From Litsea cubeba (taxonomy: Eukaryota > Streptophyta > Magnoliopsida > Laurales > Lauraceae): a stretch of 64,000 nt of DNA. The stretch lies in the NCBI GenBank assembly GCA_012931725.1, contig CM022945.1, positions 152,792,382 to 152,856,381 on the forward strand, in the 5' to 3' direction. Below, in pieces: positions 20,905 to 32,103 of the stretch. The notes beneath the pieces were generated by a model. That model was not told the origin of the DNA. It worked only from the letters and a program-made list of their open reading frames with translations, and ran no database searches. The translations under genes were made by a program, and so were the position numbers. Numbering within the stretch: the stretch's first letter is position 1; every line of letters starts with the position of its first letter.

Positions 20905-21998
20905 CCTTTTTGGCAGAATGCTATGGCAGAAGAACTTCTTGCTCTTGAATCTAACCACACTTGGTACTGGTTCTATGTCTGGCATCTGCTTCAGTAATTG
21001 GCAGTAAGTGGATTTAATCCATCAAAATCAAATCTGTGGAAGTTTGGATTAGTGTAAAGCTTGAGTAGTCACTCAATGTTTTAAGCAAGAGTATGGGATT
21101 GATTATGAAGAGACCTTTGCTCCAGTTGCAAAGATGGCTGTAGTCAGAATTTGAGTAGGTGTTGCAGCTGTTTGAAACTGGCATCTATGGTAGATGGATG
21201 TAAAAAACGCCTTACTAGATGATGATCTCCAAGAAGTAATTTACATGTGTCCTCCTGGATGTGCATGCCCATTAAATCATGTGTGCTGCATAAAGAAATC
21301 TTTTTGTGGCCTCAACCAGTAACTCATGTATCATTAGCTTGTTGGAAGTCTGCTCTATCTAACCATTACTCATCTCGAGATAGCTCATGTTATACAATTT
21401 GTCAGCCAATATGTGGGACAATCCTCAGAATCCTTACCTTTCAACAGTGCCTCGTATACTTTGCTATATTTGACGAACCCTTGACTGTGGACTTTTTTAC
21501 TCCTTGATCTCTCCATCAGTGCCTGTGCAGATGCTGATTTGGATTGCTGCCCTGATGCTCTCAGATGTACCACTTGTTGGTGCATGTTCCTCGACGGATC
21601 TTCCATATCTCGAAAATACAAAAAAGTAAGCAACTGTCTCCAAATCGTTAGCTGAAGCTGAGTGCAGATCTGTCTTGTGCAAGCAGTGAAGCAGTTTGGC
21701 TACAACATCTTCTCGGTGAACTTGGAGTCTTTCTTATTGGTCTCACTCCTCTCTATGTAGACAACACGAGTGCCACCCAAATTGCAACAAATCTTCTTCT
21801 TCACCAACAGACCAAACACATAGGTTTTGACTTCCACTCCATTTGTCAGTATGTCTCGTCTGGCATTGTCCATCTCTGTCATGTATGCTCCAAATTTCAG
21901 CTGGCTGATCTCTTCACTAAGGCTATGACGAAGTTCTACCCCAATATTCTTGCTGCCAAATTGATACTTTGTCAAGCTGTATGTGAGGGAGGGGATCG
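20905..21998 (+). pseudogene. Older copia: reverse transcriptase-RNase H remnant
   Basis: Right of the solo LTR the copia frame continues: FWQNAMAEELLALESNHTWY (about 20910-20970), then decayed RT (degenerate forms of the EYGIDYEETFAPVAKMA and DVKNAFL regions), then RNase H pieces ending QLADLFTKAMTKFY (about 21900-21940). A purine-rich agggagggga near 21986-21995 may be the polypurine tract, with a relic 3' LTR following to about 22200. Many stops are present. The YVDD motif was not found. Confidence 0.75.
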
Positions 21999-22199
21999 CA
22001 AGTATGGCCCTTTATGTACTCATCTGTAAATATCTTAGGAGATAACTGAGATACTCATTGTAATCCAAGGAGAGATTAGTGCTAAGCATCCAGCTGTAAA
22101 TAGATAGGATCATAGGAGATTTGATTGTAATCACATTAGCAATAAATTTCCATTATTTTAGTCTTAGTTGGGTTTTCAAAAACTAGATTTTAGCCTTAA

Positions 22200-22899
22200 T
22201 AAATATCTGTCAACCACACAATGTGATTTGCAATAGTTTTCTTCTCAATTCTGTACAGTACTTTTCTTCTGTTTGTATTCAGTTATATTAACACCCAGCA
22301 TGACAAATTGAAGGGCTACAAGTGTGAGAAACTAGGAGAAGGGGAAGGCTAATTAAGATATGAAATGTACCATGAAGTAAGGAAAGACATGTTAATGTAG
22401 TGTTACTGAGAGAAGTCTTCAAATAGGATAGTGCGAAATAGTGAAACTCACAAATCACAATGGCTACCTTAAATAGGTGAGATAGGGCTACATTCATGAT
22501 CTATTGATAAGCGACCAGTCTGATGGTACCTCATTGGGTAGTTCTGTTTAGGAAATGTGCATTGGAGGTCCAAAGAGTAGGTCCATCCATGGATTTTCAG
22601 GTCATGTCATTTAGATAACCAGGTAATAGGGTCAATTGACATTCCTAATTCTATCTCCCTTGCATCACTAGGGCCTATTTTCTGTTTCCGAAGGTAACTA
22701 ATGTGGGCTTACGAATGACTACTTGTGGATGCTATGTAATATCTTCGTAGCGAGTTGTTTAAGACCCTTCCCTCTCCTTCACTCTTTTCATTGGGAGGCC
22801 AGGACAGTATCCTGCAAGGTCAATTCTGAAACACTGTCGTCCTGTGTGAGTCAGTGGACTAGATCAACCGAAAAGTAAATGTATGAAAGTTATTAAGTT
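22200..22899. other. No recognisable feature
   Basis: Probable intron of the AAPT gene. I looked for upstream AAPT exons here and found none. Confidence 0.4.
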
Positions 22900-23253
22900 T
22901 GTATTCTGAGTAGCAGCTTTATTATTGGTTGATAGTGTAAATGCCAATCACATGATAACAGAAATACACAAAACAGTTTCTGTGAATAATTTCTGATGAT
23001 CTCAATGAGAGATTTCAGCTTCTTATATAGAGTATTCTGTCTCTAAATACAGTAAGTTTGACAATTACAATCCCTTTGATAGGGTAATTACAATTAATGA
23101 TTATATAATCAAATCTCCTAATGAGGAATGTTACAACTGTACATGATTGCATCTTTTGACCACATGTGAAATATGATATTTATTAAGTGGGTCTGGGCTT
23201 AAGTGATTGACATTGACTTGGCCCATGTAGGTCCAAATGAAGCTACTTTAACA
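22900..23253 (-). repeat. Probable solo copia LTR (minus)
   Basis: A 354-bp block runs TGTATTCTGAG...CTTTAACA. On the minus strand it has a TATA-like ctatataagaa (about 23030) and the base composition of copia LTRs. Flanking five-mers (AAGTT, GATAG) do not match, so the ends are uncertain. Confidence 0.4.
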
Positions 23254-23420
23254 GATAGTTCTCAGTTGCTAAGCATGCATGCGCTTTTTCTCTGGTTGCT
23301 TCCCACAATTTCTTTGAAAATTTTTAACTTTATATGAGAAAAACAGGATTATTGTGAAAATATTTATTCTGGTGGCACTTCATTATCCCATTTCATTTTC
23401 AAGTGACTCTCAATGGACTA

Positions 23421-23507
23421 AGAGCTGAACTTACTCATTCACACGGAAGGATGATTTTGGCTCACTTGTGTGATGAACCCAAGGGCTTGAAAACTGGAAT
23501 GTGTTGG
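23421..23507 (+). CDS. AAPT: AAPT exon A (fifth from last)
   Basis: The exon encodes GRMILAHLCDEPKGLKT followed by GMCW and ends at a GTATGT donor in phase 0. This is a signature segment near the C terminus of plant aminoalcohol phosphotransferases. They are endoplasmic-reticulum membrane enzymes that transfer phosphocholine or phosphoethanolamine from the CDP form to diacylglycerol. The recognised homology starts at 23445. The true acceptor could be the AG at 23401-23402, 23421-23422 or 23447-23448, so the given start is a compromise. The upstream exons with the CDP-alcohol phosphotransferase motif were not found. Confidence 0.75.
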
Positions 23508-24092
23508 GTATGTATTGCTTTTTATTTTTAATAACCTAGATCAAGTTGTAAGGTGCTCATTGTTATAACCACAAGTTGCATGTTCAAGTCATCTTGCCTT
23601 GCAAAAAGGAAACTCTAGAGCTTCTGTTCGTTTAACAAGTTATGCTTTTGCTTTTATGTGTGTGTGTGTGTAAATTTTGGAATTATTTATAATGGAAAGA
23701 GCATTGAAATATTATCACAGGATTTTCAACCTATTCCTAATATTTGAGATATTGTTATCCGAGAAAGTCTTTAGTTCTTTTGATTTTTTCTATTTTTTAA
23801 AAATCGACCTTTTATTTTTTTTATTTTCGGTGAGACTTTTTCAATAGACCATGATTGTTCCCCAACCTGTGCCCCACCTCCTGAGAGATTCCCTTGCTGA
23901 AAGATTTCTTATATGAAATCTATGGTACTCAGTTACATGTCCTAGGATACAGGTACTGGTACTGAATTCTACACAAGTACTTAATAGGATAGAATGAATG
24001 CTGCTTCAAAACAAACAATTCCAGATGTCCTATGCCTGCCTAATGGAACGGTGCTGGTTTCCATAATACTGAGTTAATTATTCTTTGAACAG

Positions 24093-24151
24093 CCACTGCT
24101 GTGTCTTCCTCTTGCCATTGCAAATGCACTCACTGCGAGGCTCAATTTTGG
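24093..24151 (+). CDS. AAPT: AAPT exon B
   Basis: The 59-base exon follows acceptor ...TTTGAACAG and ends before GTATGT, entering in phase 0 and leaving in phase 2. It encodes PLLCLPLAIANALTARLNF, matching the LPFA(L/I)ANALTARLN transmembrane region of plant AAPTs as I remember it. Several residues differ from the form I expect. This is either a divergent paralogue or early decay, but there is no stop. Confidence 0.78.
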
Positions 24152-24260
24152 GTATGTGACCTCTTAATTTCCTGTCCTGTTACTTTATCTTAGTGTTTAA
24201 TCATGTCTGTGTGCAATGCCCTTCTGACCTGCGAGCTCATTCTGGCTCTTTTTGGTGCAG

Positions 24261-24313
24261 AACTCCTTTATTTGATGAACACTTGATACTTCAACTATAC
24301 TGCATTTCTACCG
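24261..24313 (+). CDS. AAPT: AAPT exon C
   Basis: The 53-base exon follows acceptor ...TTGGTGCAG and ends before GTAAAT. It encodes TPLFDEHLILQLYCIST with the first codon (Gly) split across the junction, and leaves in phase 1. The segment corresponds to the last transmembrane helix of AAPT (VPLVDE...GYCIFT in the family). Many helix residues are substituted but hydrophobicity is kept. Confidence 0.75.
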
Positions 24314-24489
24314 GTAAATCAGTTTGTCACTTGCAGTTTTTGGTTGTCACACATTTGCAATAAAAATAATTTCCCTGGGAGTTGTGAACCCAATCAGTAG
24401 TAAGGCAGATGCTTTTCTGGCTATAATAATAGTCGATGGGTGTTGTTTAGGTGTGTTGTGGTGGCAGTGCTGAGAAAATTGCTACCATC

Positions 24490-25408
24490 TGAAAGTCCAA
24501 ATTTATTGGCCACGACTAGAATGGAATACTACTAGGTCTCAAATTAACAATCAATGCAGCGGAAATAAATCAATCAGACACTCAAGAACTAACTATCTAC
24601 CAATCTCACACCACAAGAAGGTAGAAACAAAATATAGCGTGGAAACCCTAGCCAGGGAGAAAAACCATGAACCAGAAATCAAAAGTTCACGAACAGTTAC
24701 AAGATATACTCACGAGCTCCTATACCTCAGTCTATACATCGACCTCAGGACTGTAGTTATTCTTGCAAAGAATCCACTGACACGAAATCCAACGTGCCCC
24801 GTTCTCCTTATTTGATCTCCTCGCACCTTGCCAGCACAAGATGAACAATCTTCTCCTTCGAAAAGCAGAAGCAGCAGCAACCTTCTAGAGCAGCCTTCAG
24901 AACGATCTCTCAATGGCTCTAGAGAATAAACTCTCTCTAATGATCTCTCTGACTTAGATTAATGAGAGTGGTGGTGTCTCTATCTCTTAGGGTTGACAGT
25001 AACACCCTATATATAGCCCCAATTTCGTGCCTAATACTTAGAACACAAGTAGGACTCAGACTGGGAAAACAGAGTCTCAAAAGGAAACAGTTTCGTGCAA
25101 AAAGGAGACTTTCCCAAAATTCTGCACACTGTTCGCTCGAGCGAACTCTTCAACCGCTCGAGCGGATGAGGCTCTGTCTCGCGGTCGCTCGAGCGAAGGT
25201 GAGAGCGCTCGAACGGACTCCTTGCTGGATGAGATACGGAAATTCAGAACTCTTTTCTTCCAGCTTTCTTCTTCTAAACCATTCAGGCTTTTCTTCTTGG
25301 AGTCCTTCCCTCTTCTATCTTTGGAGTTCTTTTCTAAATAAAACATACAACACAAAGACTCCTAAAGTTTTGTCCAACATGAATTAGCCAATACAAAAAT
25401 ACCTAACA
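24490..25408 (-). repeat. 3' LTR of the gag-only copia
   Basis: On the minus strand it runs TGTTAGGTATTTTTG...GGACTTTCA. A TATA box (ctatatatag, 25007-25016) is about 395 bases from the 5' end, and the palindrome quartet lies roughly 115-200 bases upstream of it. Confidence 0.93.
25131..25214. repeat. Quartet of CGCTCGAGCG palindromes (left LTR)
   Basis: Copies lie at 25131-25146 (gttcgctcgagcgaac), 25153-25164, 25185-25196 and 25205-25214 (one base off). The partner LTR has the same quartet at 28270-28285, 28293-28304, 28325-28334 and 28344-28354. They fall in U3, upstream of the TATA box, where enhancer sites would be expected. Confidence 0.9.
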
Positions 25409-25420
25409 ATCTCCCCCTTT
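25409..25420 (-). promoter_or_regulatory. Polypurine tract of the gag-only copia
   Basis: The plus strand atctcccccttt is AAAGGGGGAGAT on the element strand, abutting the 3' LTR. Confidence 0.9.
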
Positions 25421-25696
25421 GGCAATTCATGGACAAAACTTTTATAAAAGATCTACCCAAAAGAAAAAACCCAAAATACATTGAATTTTCAGCACAAAAA
25501 AAATTTATCAGCTCCTATAGATCTTTGCCTATTGTCTCCCCCTAGCTTCATTATTCTCCCCCTTTTTGTCCATAATTGACAAACTAGTATCTTTAAGCAG
25601 CTTCTGTCAATTTGGATTCTGCAGCTCCCCTCAATGTTGACTCCCCCTCAGAAAGATCATCGTATCAGCACTGGGGTGGGGGCATGATCCTGTAGA

Positions 25697-27574
25697 TCAG
25701 GGGTGATGAAGCTTTGGCACACACACTTGCATATTCAAACATTTTAGCAAAGTGTGTACCAACACAGAAGATAAGTCTTCTTTCTTGACCCAAACAACTT
25801 TGGTATTCTTCTTTTTCAGCTTAGCCTTCTGCGTTTTCCATTGTTTTTGATTCGGTAAACTTCGCAGCTTGTTGCAATGGGGTCGAATGTGTCCTTTAAT
25901 TCCACAATGATGACAAGTGGGGATTCGTTCAGGACGTGACACATTCTGCTTCTTTGGAGCTTTCTTTGCAACACTAATAACCGGATTAGTAATAACTGAA
26001 TTTTTAACAAAATAATTTTTACCTTTGGCATTTGAAGTGGATGCTCCGTTAGCGTAGTCAATACCATGCTTATCAGTATTTTCCTTTTGACTGCACAGGA
26101 TGTCATCTAATTTTCTCGATCCAGTGTTCATCATATTCAATGAAGCTTTAGCAGTGTCTAACTCAGATAGAACCATCTTGAGTTTTCCATTCAGATCAGA
26201 ATTCTCTGCTTTCAAAGTCTTCATATCAGAATCAAGTAAGACAGACTTTTGTGATTCTGCAGTCAGTTTGTTAGCCAACTTGTTATTTTCATCCTCCAAT
26301 TTTTGTACGTTTGCAAGAGAATCTGCAAGTTCAGCTTTCAAGGAGGAATTCTGCTCTTCAGACATTTGTCAATTAAGAGCAACTTTTTCATTCACTTTAA
26401 CCATCTTCATGGTTTTCTTGAAAAGTGTTTCATATTCAGCTTTCCAATCTGGTTCTTCCTCTGACTCAGTATCGTGATCAGTCTCAGCTTCAGAAGAAAC
26501 ATGGGAAGCAACAGAACTAGAAGTTACCATAAAAGCAAGAAACTTCCCCTTGCCAGTGTCAGACTTGTTAGACTCGGGATTTTCATCATTCTCATCAGAA
26601 GTGTCATCTTCCCAAGTAGTATTCAAGGCCTTCTTTTGAGATTTTTTATTTCCACAGTCATTAGCAATGTGTCCATAGCCTTGACACTCATAACATTGAA
26701 TCCCTTTAAAAGATTTCTTCTTTCCAAAATTTTTAGGGATCTTCACATTGGTTTTCTGTCCCTTCATAAAAAGCTTAAATTGCTTCATGAATTGTACAGC
26801 AACTTGGGGATCAATTTCTTCTGAATCGGAATCTGAATCACTTGCAGCTTTCTTATACGATTCATTGGACGCTTTCTTGAATGGTTCCTTGAACGCTTTC
26901 AAAGCAATACCTTGAGATTTTGTCTTCCCATTAGACCTAAGGTTTGCTTCAAAAGTGTGTAGGTTGCCAACCAATTCTTCAGCTTTGAGAATATTCAAAT
27001 TTTTATTCTCCTCAATAGCCACAACCTTTGCATCAAACCTTTCAGGAAGAGACCGCAGAATCTTTTTCACAATCCTATTTTCAGGAATTCGCTCTCCCAG
27101 AGTAAAGGTATCATTCACAATTGCATTCAGCTTCGAATTGAAATCATCAAAAGTCTCATCTTCTTCCATCTTTATGGTTTCGAAAGCTATATACAATTTC
27201 TAAAGTTTTGACTGTTTAACAGTTTCAGTGCCTTCATGCACAGTCTGCAGAATATCCCAAGCTTCTTTCGCAGTAGTGCATGTAGAGATTCTACGAAACT
27301 CAGACATATTAACTCCATTATAAATAGCATTCAATGCTTTAGAGTTATAAGTGGCAGCCAACTCTTCTTCCTTAGTCTACTTATCTTCAGGTTTGAGATC
27401 AGTTACCCCATCAGCAGTAATAGTGGGTAAGGAATAGCCATTCACAATAGATTTCCAAACTTTCAGATCTATGGCTTTCAAGAAGGCAACCATCCGGACT
27501 TTCCAATAAGCATAATTGCTACCATCCAACAAAGGAGGCTTATTGGTTGAAGTGCCTTCACGGTAGATATCCAT
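25697..27574 (-). pseudogene. Gag of the gag-only copia, one frame with three in-frame stops
   Basis: A single minus-strand frame of about 626 codons starts at ATG 27574 (MDIYREGTSTNKPPLLDGSN, YAYWKVRMVAFLKAIDLKVW, a typical copia Gag start). It continues through the UBN2-like domain (KMEEDETFDDFNSKLN, RILRSLPERF-like) and a first knuckle (CYECQGYGHIANDC). A coiled-coil-like stretch (about 26365-26090) and a second knuckle (CHHCGIKGHIRPHC) follow. Stops occur near 27377 (TAG), 27200 (TAG) and 26367 (TGA), without frameshifts. Two knuckles and the long coil are unusual. This copy is not translatable as it stands. Confidence 0.85.
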
Positions 27575-27610
27575 TCTAGCAAATATGGATCAACACAATA
27601 GAATAGTGCA

Positions 27611-27626
27611 ACCCGCTCTGATACCA
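27611..27626 (-). promoter_or_regulatory. Primer binding site of the gag-only copia
   Basis: Plus acccgctctgatacca is TGGTATCAGAGCGGGT on the element strand, two bases inside the 5' LTR. It matches the 3' end of initiator tRNA-Met over at least twelve bases. Confidence 0.9.
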
Positions 27627-27628
27627 AT

Positions 27629-28551
27629 TGAAAGTCCAAATTTATGGGCCACGACTAGAATGGAATACTACTAGGTCTCAAATTAACAATCAATGCAGCG
27701 GAAATAAATCAATCAGACAATCAAGAACTAACTATCTACCAATCACACACCACAAGAAGGTAGACACAAAATATAGCGTGGAAACCCTATCCAGGGAGAA
27801 AAACCACGAACCAGAAATCAAAAATTCACGAACAGTTACAAGATATACTCACGAGCTCCTATACCTCAGTCTATACATCGACATCAGGACTGTAGTTATT
27901 CTTGCAAAGAATCCACTGACACGAAATCCAACGTGCCCCGTTCTCCTTATTTGATCTCCTCGCACCTTGCCAGCACAAGATGAACAATCTTCTCATTCGA
28001 AAAGCAGAAGTAGCAGCAACCTTCTAGAGCAGCCTTCAGAACGATCTCTCAATGGCTCTAGAGAATAAACTCTCTCTAATGATCTCTCTGACTTATATTA
28101 ATGAGAGTGGTGGTGTCTCTATCTCTTAGGGTTGAGAGTAACACCCTATATATAGCCCCAATTTCGTGCCTAATACTTAGAACACAAGTAGCACTCAGAC
28201 TGGGAAAACAGAGTCTCAAAAGGAAACAGTTTCGTGCAAAAAGGAGACTTTCCCAAAATTCTGCGCACTGTTCGCTCGAGCGAACTCTTCAACCGCTCGA
28301 GCGGATGAGGCTCTGTCTCGAGAGCGCTCGAGCGAAGGTGAGAGCGCTCGAGCGGACTCCTTGCTGGATGAGAGACGGAAATTCAGAACTCTTTTATTCC
28401 AGCTTTCGATCTTCTTCTAAACCATTCAGGCTTTTCTTCTTGGAGTCCTTCCCTTTTCTATCTTCGGAGTTCTTTTCTAAATAAAACATACAACACAAAG
28501 ACTCCTAAAGTTTTGTCCAACATGAATTAGCCAATACAAAAATACCTAACA
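27629..28551 (-). repeat. 5' LTR of the gag-only copia
   Basis: A 923-bp copy of 24490-25408 with the same TATA box (near 28147) and palindromes. In places it preserves the palindrome better than the left copy (gcgctcgagcg at 28344 against gcgctcgaacg). Confidence 0.93.
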
Positions 28552-28556
28552 CCATC

Positions 28557-28977
28557 TCCGTTGGTGAGAAAATTGCTACCGTCTCCATTAAAATGGATGC
28601 TTATCTGGAAAAAAGTGTGCTTCCCAGAGTAGATTGAATGCTATTGGTTTTAGACATCAACATCACAATATGTATGTGGAGACTAATGGAACCTAAAGTT
28701 GGATCAATAGTTTTCTGATCTATGGCTTCCATAGCTTGTGCACCAACTCATCCTTTTTTTCTACTTCCTGATGAAACCCCACTCAAAACACTTGGTACCA
28801 TGGTTCAAACTCATGACATGGTCGCCATCATAGATCATGACTTAGTGTGAATTTTTTTAACACCAAAAAATTTAAAAATACCCTTAAAATCCAAAATATT
28901 GGGTAATTACTAGAAAAACAATTTCTCTCCATTGGTAAACAATATAAACCAAAATAGATGCCCCTCTTAGTCATAGT
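28557..28977. other. Intron sequence, nothing certain
   Basis: The AAPT intron resumes here. Around 28800-28960 some words (gtgtgaattttttt, ccaaaatattgggtaa) resemble the MITE fragment at 8715, too weakly to call. Confidence 0.4.
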
Positions 28978-29292
28978 TGTTGACATTGTTACGCCGTTCG
29001 CTATCAGCGTAGGCTTTTAGAGTAAGTAGCTATCAACATGGTATCAAAGCAGGAGGCCAAGTGTACGAGTCCCATGGGTTGTGTTGCGCCTTGTATTCTC
29101 CCACGGAGGGCGCTGTGTGTATGTTCCTGTGCGCCGGTGTGGGTGTGTGAGGTGGGATATGCATTTTTACGCCGTTCTTATCAAGACTTAGCTTAATGTT
29201 TTAGAGTAAGTGGTGGGTGTGTGGGGTGGGATATGCATTGTTACGCCGTTCTTATCAAGACTTAGCTTAATGTTTTAGAGTAAGTGGTTGTC
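28978..29292 (+). mobile_element. TRIM element with a duplicated 3' LTR
   Basis: The left LTR of about 61 bp (28978-29038, TGTTGACATT...TATCAACA) is followed by a primer-site-like TGGTATCAAAGCAGGAGG at 29039. A non-coding interior leads to a tgaggtgggata tract, then two tandem LTR-like copies (from about 29160 and 29234, period about 75). It is the opposite strand of the 65-bp LTR family at 37144-37780. The right end is degraded. Confidence 0.65.
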
Positions 29293-29402
29293 AATAATAG
29301 TATCATGCATTGTTGTTTTGTCAATACTATTAAGAGTTTGTTCAAATTTAATGGAAGTGATATATATAGATATATGTAGAGGTTAAAATTTATAGAAATA
29401 CC

Positions 29403-29700
29403 ATCATCATCATCATCAAAGCCTTGTCCCAACTATGTTGGGGTCAGTTACACAAATTTTGTTTCTGCATTCCGATCTATCCGAGCCAAATCCTCAGATA
29501 AGTTGTACTTCTTCATATCTATCTATTTTATTTTTACTACCTCCAGGCTCCATCCACGTCCTCTTTGGCCTAACCCTTCCCCTTGGTGGGCCATCAACCT
29601 TCATAGCCAAGTTTTCTTTACCAGCGTCGTTGCCTGCTTGCATTGGATAGGCCCAAACCATCTCAAACGGGTTCCCTAATTTTATCCCATATTGATGCTG
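29403..29700 (-). pseudogene. RTE-clade LINE 3' end (minus)
   Basis: The minus strand carries the end of an RTE-type reverse transcriptase in broken frames (GPPRGRPKRTW-like, DRNAE-, then VGTRL-stop-like), followed by an (ATG)n tail at 29403-29418. Plant RTE elements end in such trinucleotide tails after a conserved ...NWDKAL-like terminus. The 5' part is truncated. Confidence 0.65.
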
Positions 29701-29825
29701 CCCCTAAATGCTCTCAAAAGCTCTCATTTCTAAAATTTAGAGAATATCACTAATGAAATAATATGAGAAAAATCAACTTACCATCCTTAATCAATATTAT
29801 CTAATTATTATAAACTTGAGTGTAG

Positions 29826-30085
29826 CGATGGTTTGGACATGTCACATGTCCAACGCAAGCATACAACGGTAATGGTGAGGAGAATTATTTCTCTCCAGGA
29901 TGATGAGCATCATGGAAAAGGGGCAGGCCGTAAAAGTCATCAATGGAAATATACGAAGAAGTGCAACCTATCCGAGGATTTTCCCTAAGATAGTTTCGAA
30001 TGGAGAAACATAACTCATGTAATCGAATGGAGAAACGTAATTCATGTAGTCGACGGCAACATAGTTAGGACAAGGCTTTGATGAT
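29826..30085 (+). pseudogene. RTE-clade LINE 3' end (plus, inverted partner)
   Basis: The plus strand reads RWFGHV, a conserved phrase near the end of RTE reverse transcriptase. Decayed sequence follows, with a local duplication (tcgaatggagaaac twice, near 29996 and 30024), ending acaaggctttgatgat at about 30085. It points away from the fragment at 29403-29700, giving a tail-out pair. Confidence 0.6.
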
Positions 30086-30983
30086 ATAAACAATTACCCC
30101 AAGATAGTTTGGAATTGAGAAACATAATTCGGGATAGCTTTATGTTTTTTCCATGGGTATTTTTGAGAATCCCATTTTTTTGCACCTTAGCATTTCTAGT
30201 AATAAAAGCATGGAATTATGAAAAAAAAAATTAGGGTCAATGGAGTCATTTGTCATTTTCACATCCCCTTTTCTATGGCAAGTGCCGGTAATTCCCTTTT
30301 CTTTCTTTCTTCAATACTTTCTCTGCATAAGACTTCTTCAACTCAACTTCTCTAGCCACCGTCAGGAACTCAACTTCTCTAGCCTTCTTTTTCTTCAACC
30401 CCTTTACACTTGATTTGCATGGTTCTTTTTAATTTCTGCCGTCTTTTTCAACTTCACTCAGGAACTCAAACAAAGGCATCCAACTTCTTATTTCTCTCTT
30501 GGTTTTCTCTTTTGATGGATGTCTTTACTTGAGTTTAATTGGTGTATCTTGAGTTTAATGGGTGATCGACTACCTAATCTTGGTCATCCATCAAATGATA
30601 TCCACTGTCATTGTCTTTTCTCTAAGTCATTATGATTAGAAAATCATTATTGTTCAACCAATCAAGAGCAATATAATCCAATCATCAAATGATTTACATT
30701 CTTGATTGATATGTTCATAAGACATTCATATGGATTGCTTAGATTCATTACCTCCAACAAAGAGGGATCAATACGGATGCTTTGGATTCATTACATCAAG
30801 AAAGGTCCAATTATTCAGTTAGACCGACATCATTGAAGCACAAACGGATGCTTCTATTGATATATCCAAGTCTGTTAGGCTCTCCAATAGCCATTCTTGC
30901 ATAATATTCCCAATCTTAATAATTGTTGCCATTCAACAAAGTAGGTGTAATCCTTGTGTTTGGATTAACAACACTAGGCAACT
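30086..30983. other. Intron sequence, nothing recognised
   Basis: AT-rich with short frames. A possible third RTE-tail relic lies near 30100-30140 (ccaagatagtttggaattgag). Confidence 0.4.
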
Positions 30984-30991
30984 GTTGAACG

Positions 30992-31414
30992 AATAGTTCT
31001 CAATTTCGTTCCGTTCTGGCCGAAATTGGCCTTGGGCGGAATGGAATGGCTCCCTGAAAGTTTTTGGTCCTGATTCTTGTTTGTTTCGGTAATTCCGGTC
31101 CATTTTGGTCATTCTGGTTCCAAGTTCGGACCAATTCCGCTCCATTCTGGCCAGGATTAATTTCATACTTCCATTCATATGTAGTGAGAACTAGAAAATG
31201 GTCAATTATAGAGTGTAGTTTAATTTAAGTGAACTAAGTATGTGTTTTTATTATTATTTTAGCATTCAACTATTTTTTTTTCTATTTTAGGTATTCTTTT
31301 TTATATTTATTTTTCTACTTTTCCGGAACGGAATACTGGAATTGACTGGAATGCTGAAACGTTCCACTATAAGGTCAAACGAGAACGGCAACCGGAAAAG
31401 AATTGACTACTATG
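30992..31414. mobile_element. hAT-like MITE (423 bp) with 8-bp target duplication
   Basis: A perfect duplication GTTGAACG (30984-30991, 31415-31422) flanks inverted ends AATAGTTCTCAATTTCG and, on the other strand, CATAGTAGTCAATTCTT. Subterminal sequence repeats the words attccg, gttccg and ggaatgg. There is no coding capacity. Confidence 0.85.
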
Positions 31415-31422
31415 GTTGAACG

Positions 31423-32098
31423 TAAGCCATATAACTTTCTCCCTTTGTTTTTCTCCATTCCAAACCCTTGGCAGAGTTACTACTTATTGTGGAAATCAGC
31501 CTTCAAGATTATCAATAATAGTACTACTGAAACTTGATTTGATCAAACTATTATTCAAATTAGAACCAACCTGATTTGACCAAGCTCTAGTGCAACCTAT
31601 TCTTCTTGGAAAAAAATAAAAGGAGAAACCTCCTTTAAATTACTTGTTTCATAGAAGGAACCCTGAAAGATACTAGAGCTTTTTGCTTGATCTAGAAAGC
31701 ATCAAAACTCATAGAAAGGGATGGACAACAGTCTTTTTCAGTTCGGCTGGGGCTAAAAGCTTTCCTTTCTTTCAATTGACACCAATATATTCTTCATTGG
31801 GAAGCCTATTACTTGAAGGGATACTCAGGTACTAGGGGAAGGATCAGGTGCGTGATGTGTGTGTGAACACAGGATGGGCTTTATAGATGGGCCAAGGATG
31901 GATCAATATTATAATGGGCCTGTGTTCACAGTGTGCACCGTATCACCGTGCACACCTAGGACTAGGACCTAAGAATTTAAAGATCTGGATAAGCCCAATC
32001 TGCCTACCAAGTTTGGGGCCAATTTAATCATCGTATCATCTTCATTCGGGCCCCACAAGTTTTAAAGGCTTCACATTCCAACGGATTGAAGTGCAGGT
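31423..32098. other. Intron sequence, nothing recognised
   Basis: No element ends or frames of note. Confidence 0.4.
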
Positions 32099-32103
32099 GA
32101 TCT

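Larger units (their letters stand above)
24490..28551 (-). mobile_element. Gag-only copia (TR-GAG-like non-autonomous element)
   Basis: The 4062-bp element has LTRs of 919 and 923 bp, a perfect target duplication CCATC (24485-24489, 28552-28556), a tRNA-Met primer site and a polypurine tract. The 2.2-kb interior encodes only a Gag-like protein with two zinc knuckles. There is no protease, integrase, RT or RNase H. This fits the group described as TR-GAG elements. LTR divergence looks like a few percent by eye, so insertion is fairly recent. It lies in the AAPT intron in antisense orientation. Confidence 0.93.

Noticed and set aside
1..23400. Upstream AAPT exons with the CDP-alcohol phosphotransferase motif
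   Set aside because: Scanned by eye for the expected DG(x)2AR and GELFDHG-type segments without success; they probably lie left of the window or are masked by insertions.
24452..28645. An apparent coding exon (SAEKIATISVGEKIAT...) formed by joining sequence on both sides of the gag-only copia
   Set aside because: It is open for about 38 codons but its phase does not fit AAPT exon C, and the true next AAPT exon (44236) fits perfectly. It is a chance frame with a small internal repeat (gagaaaattgctacc twice).
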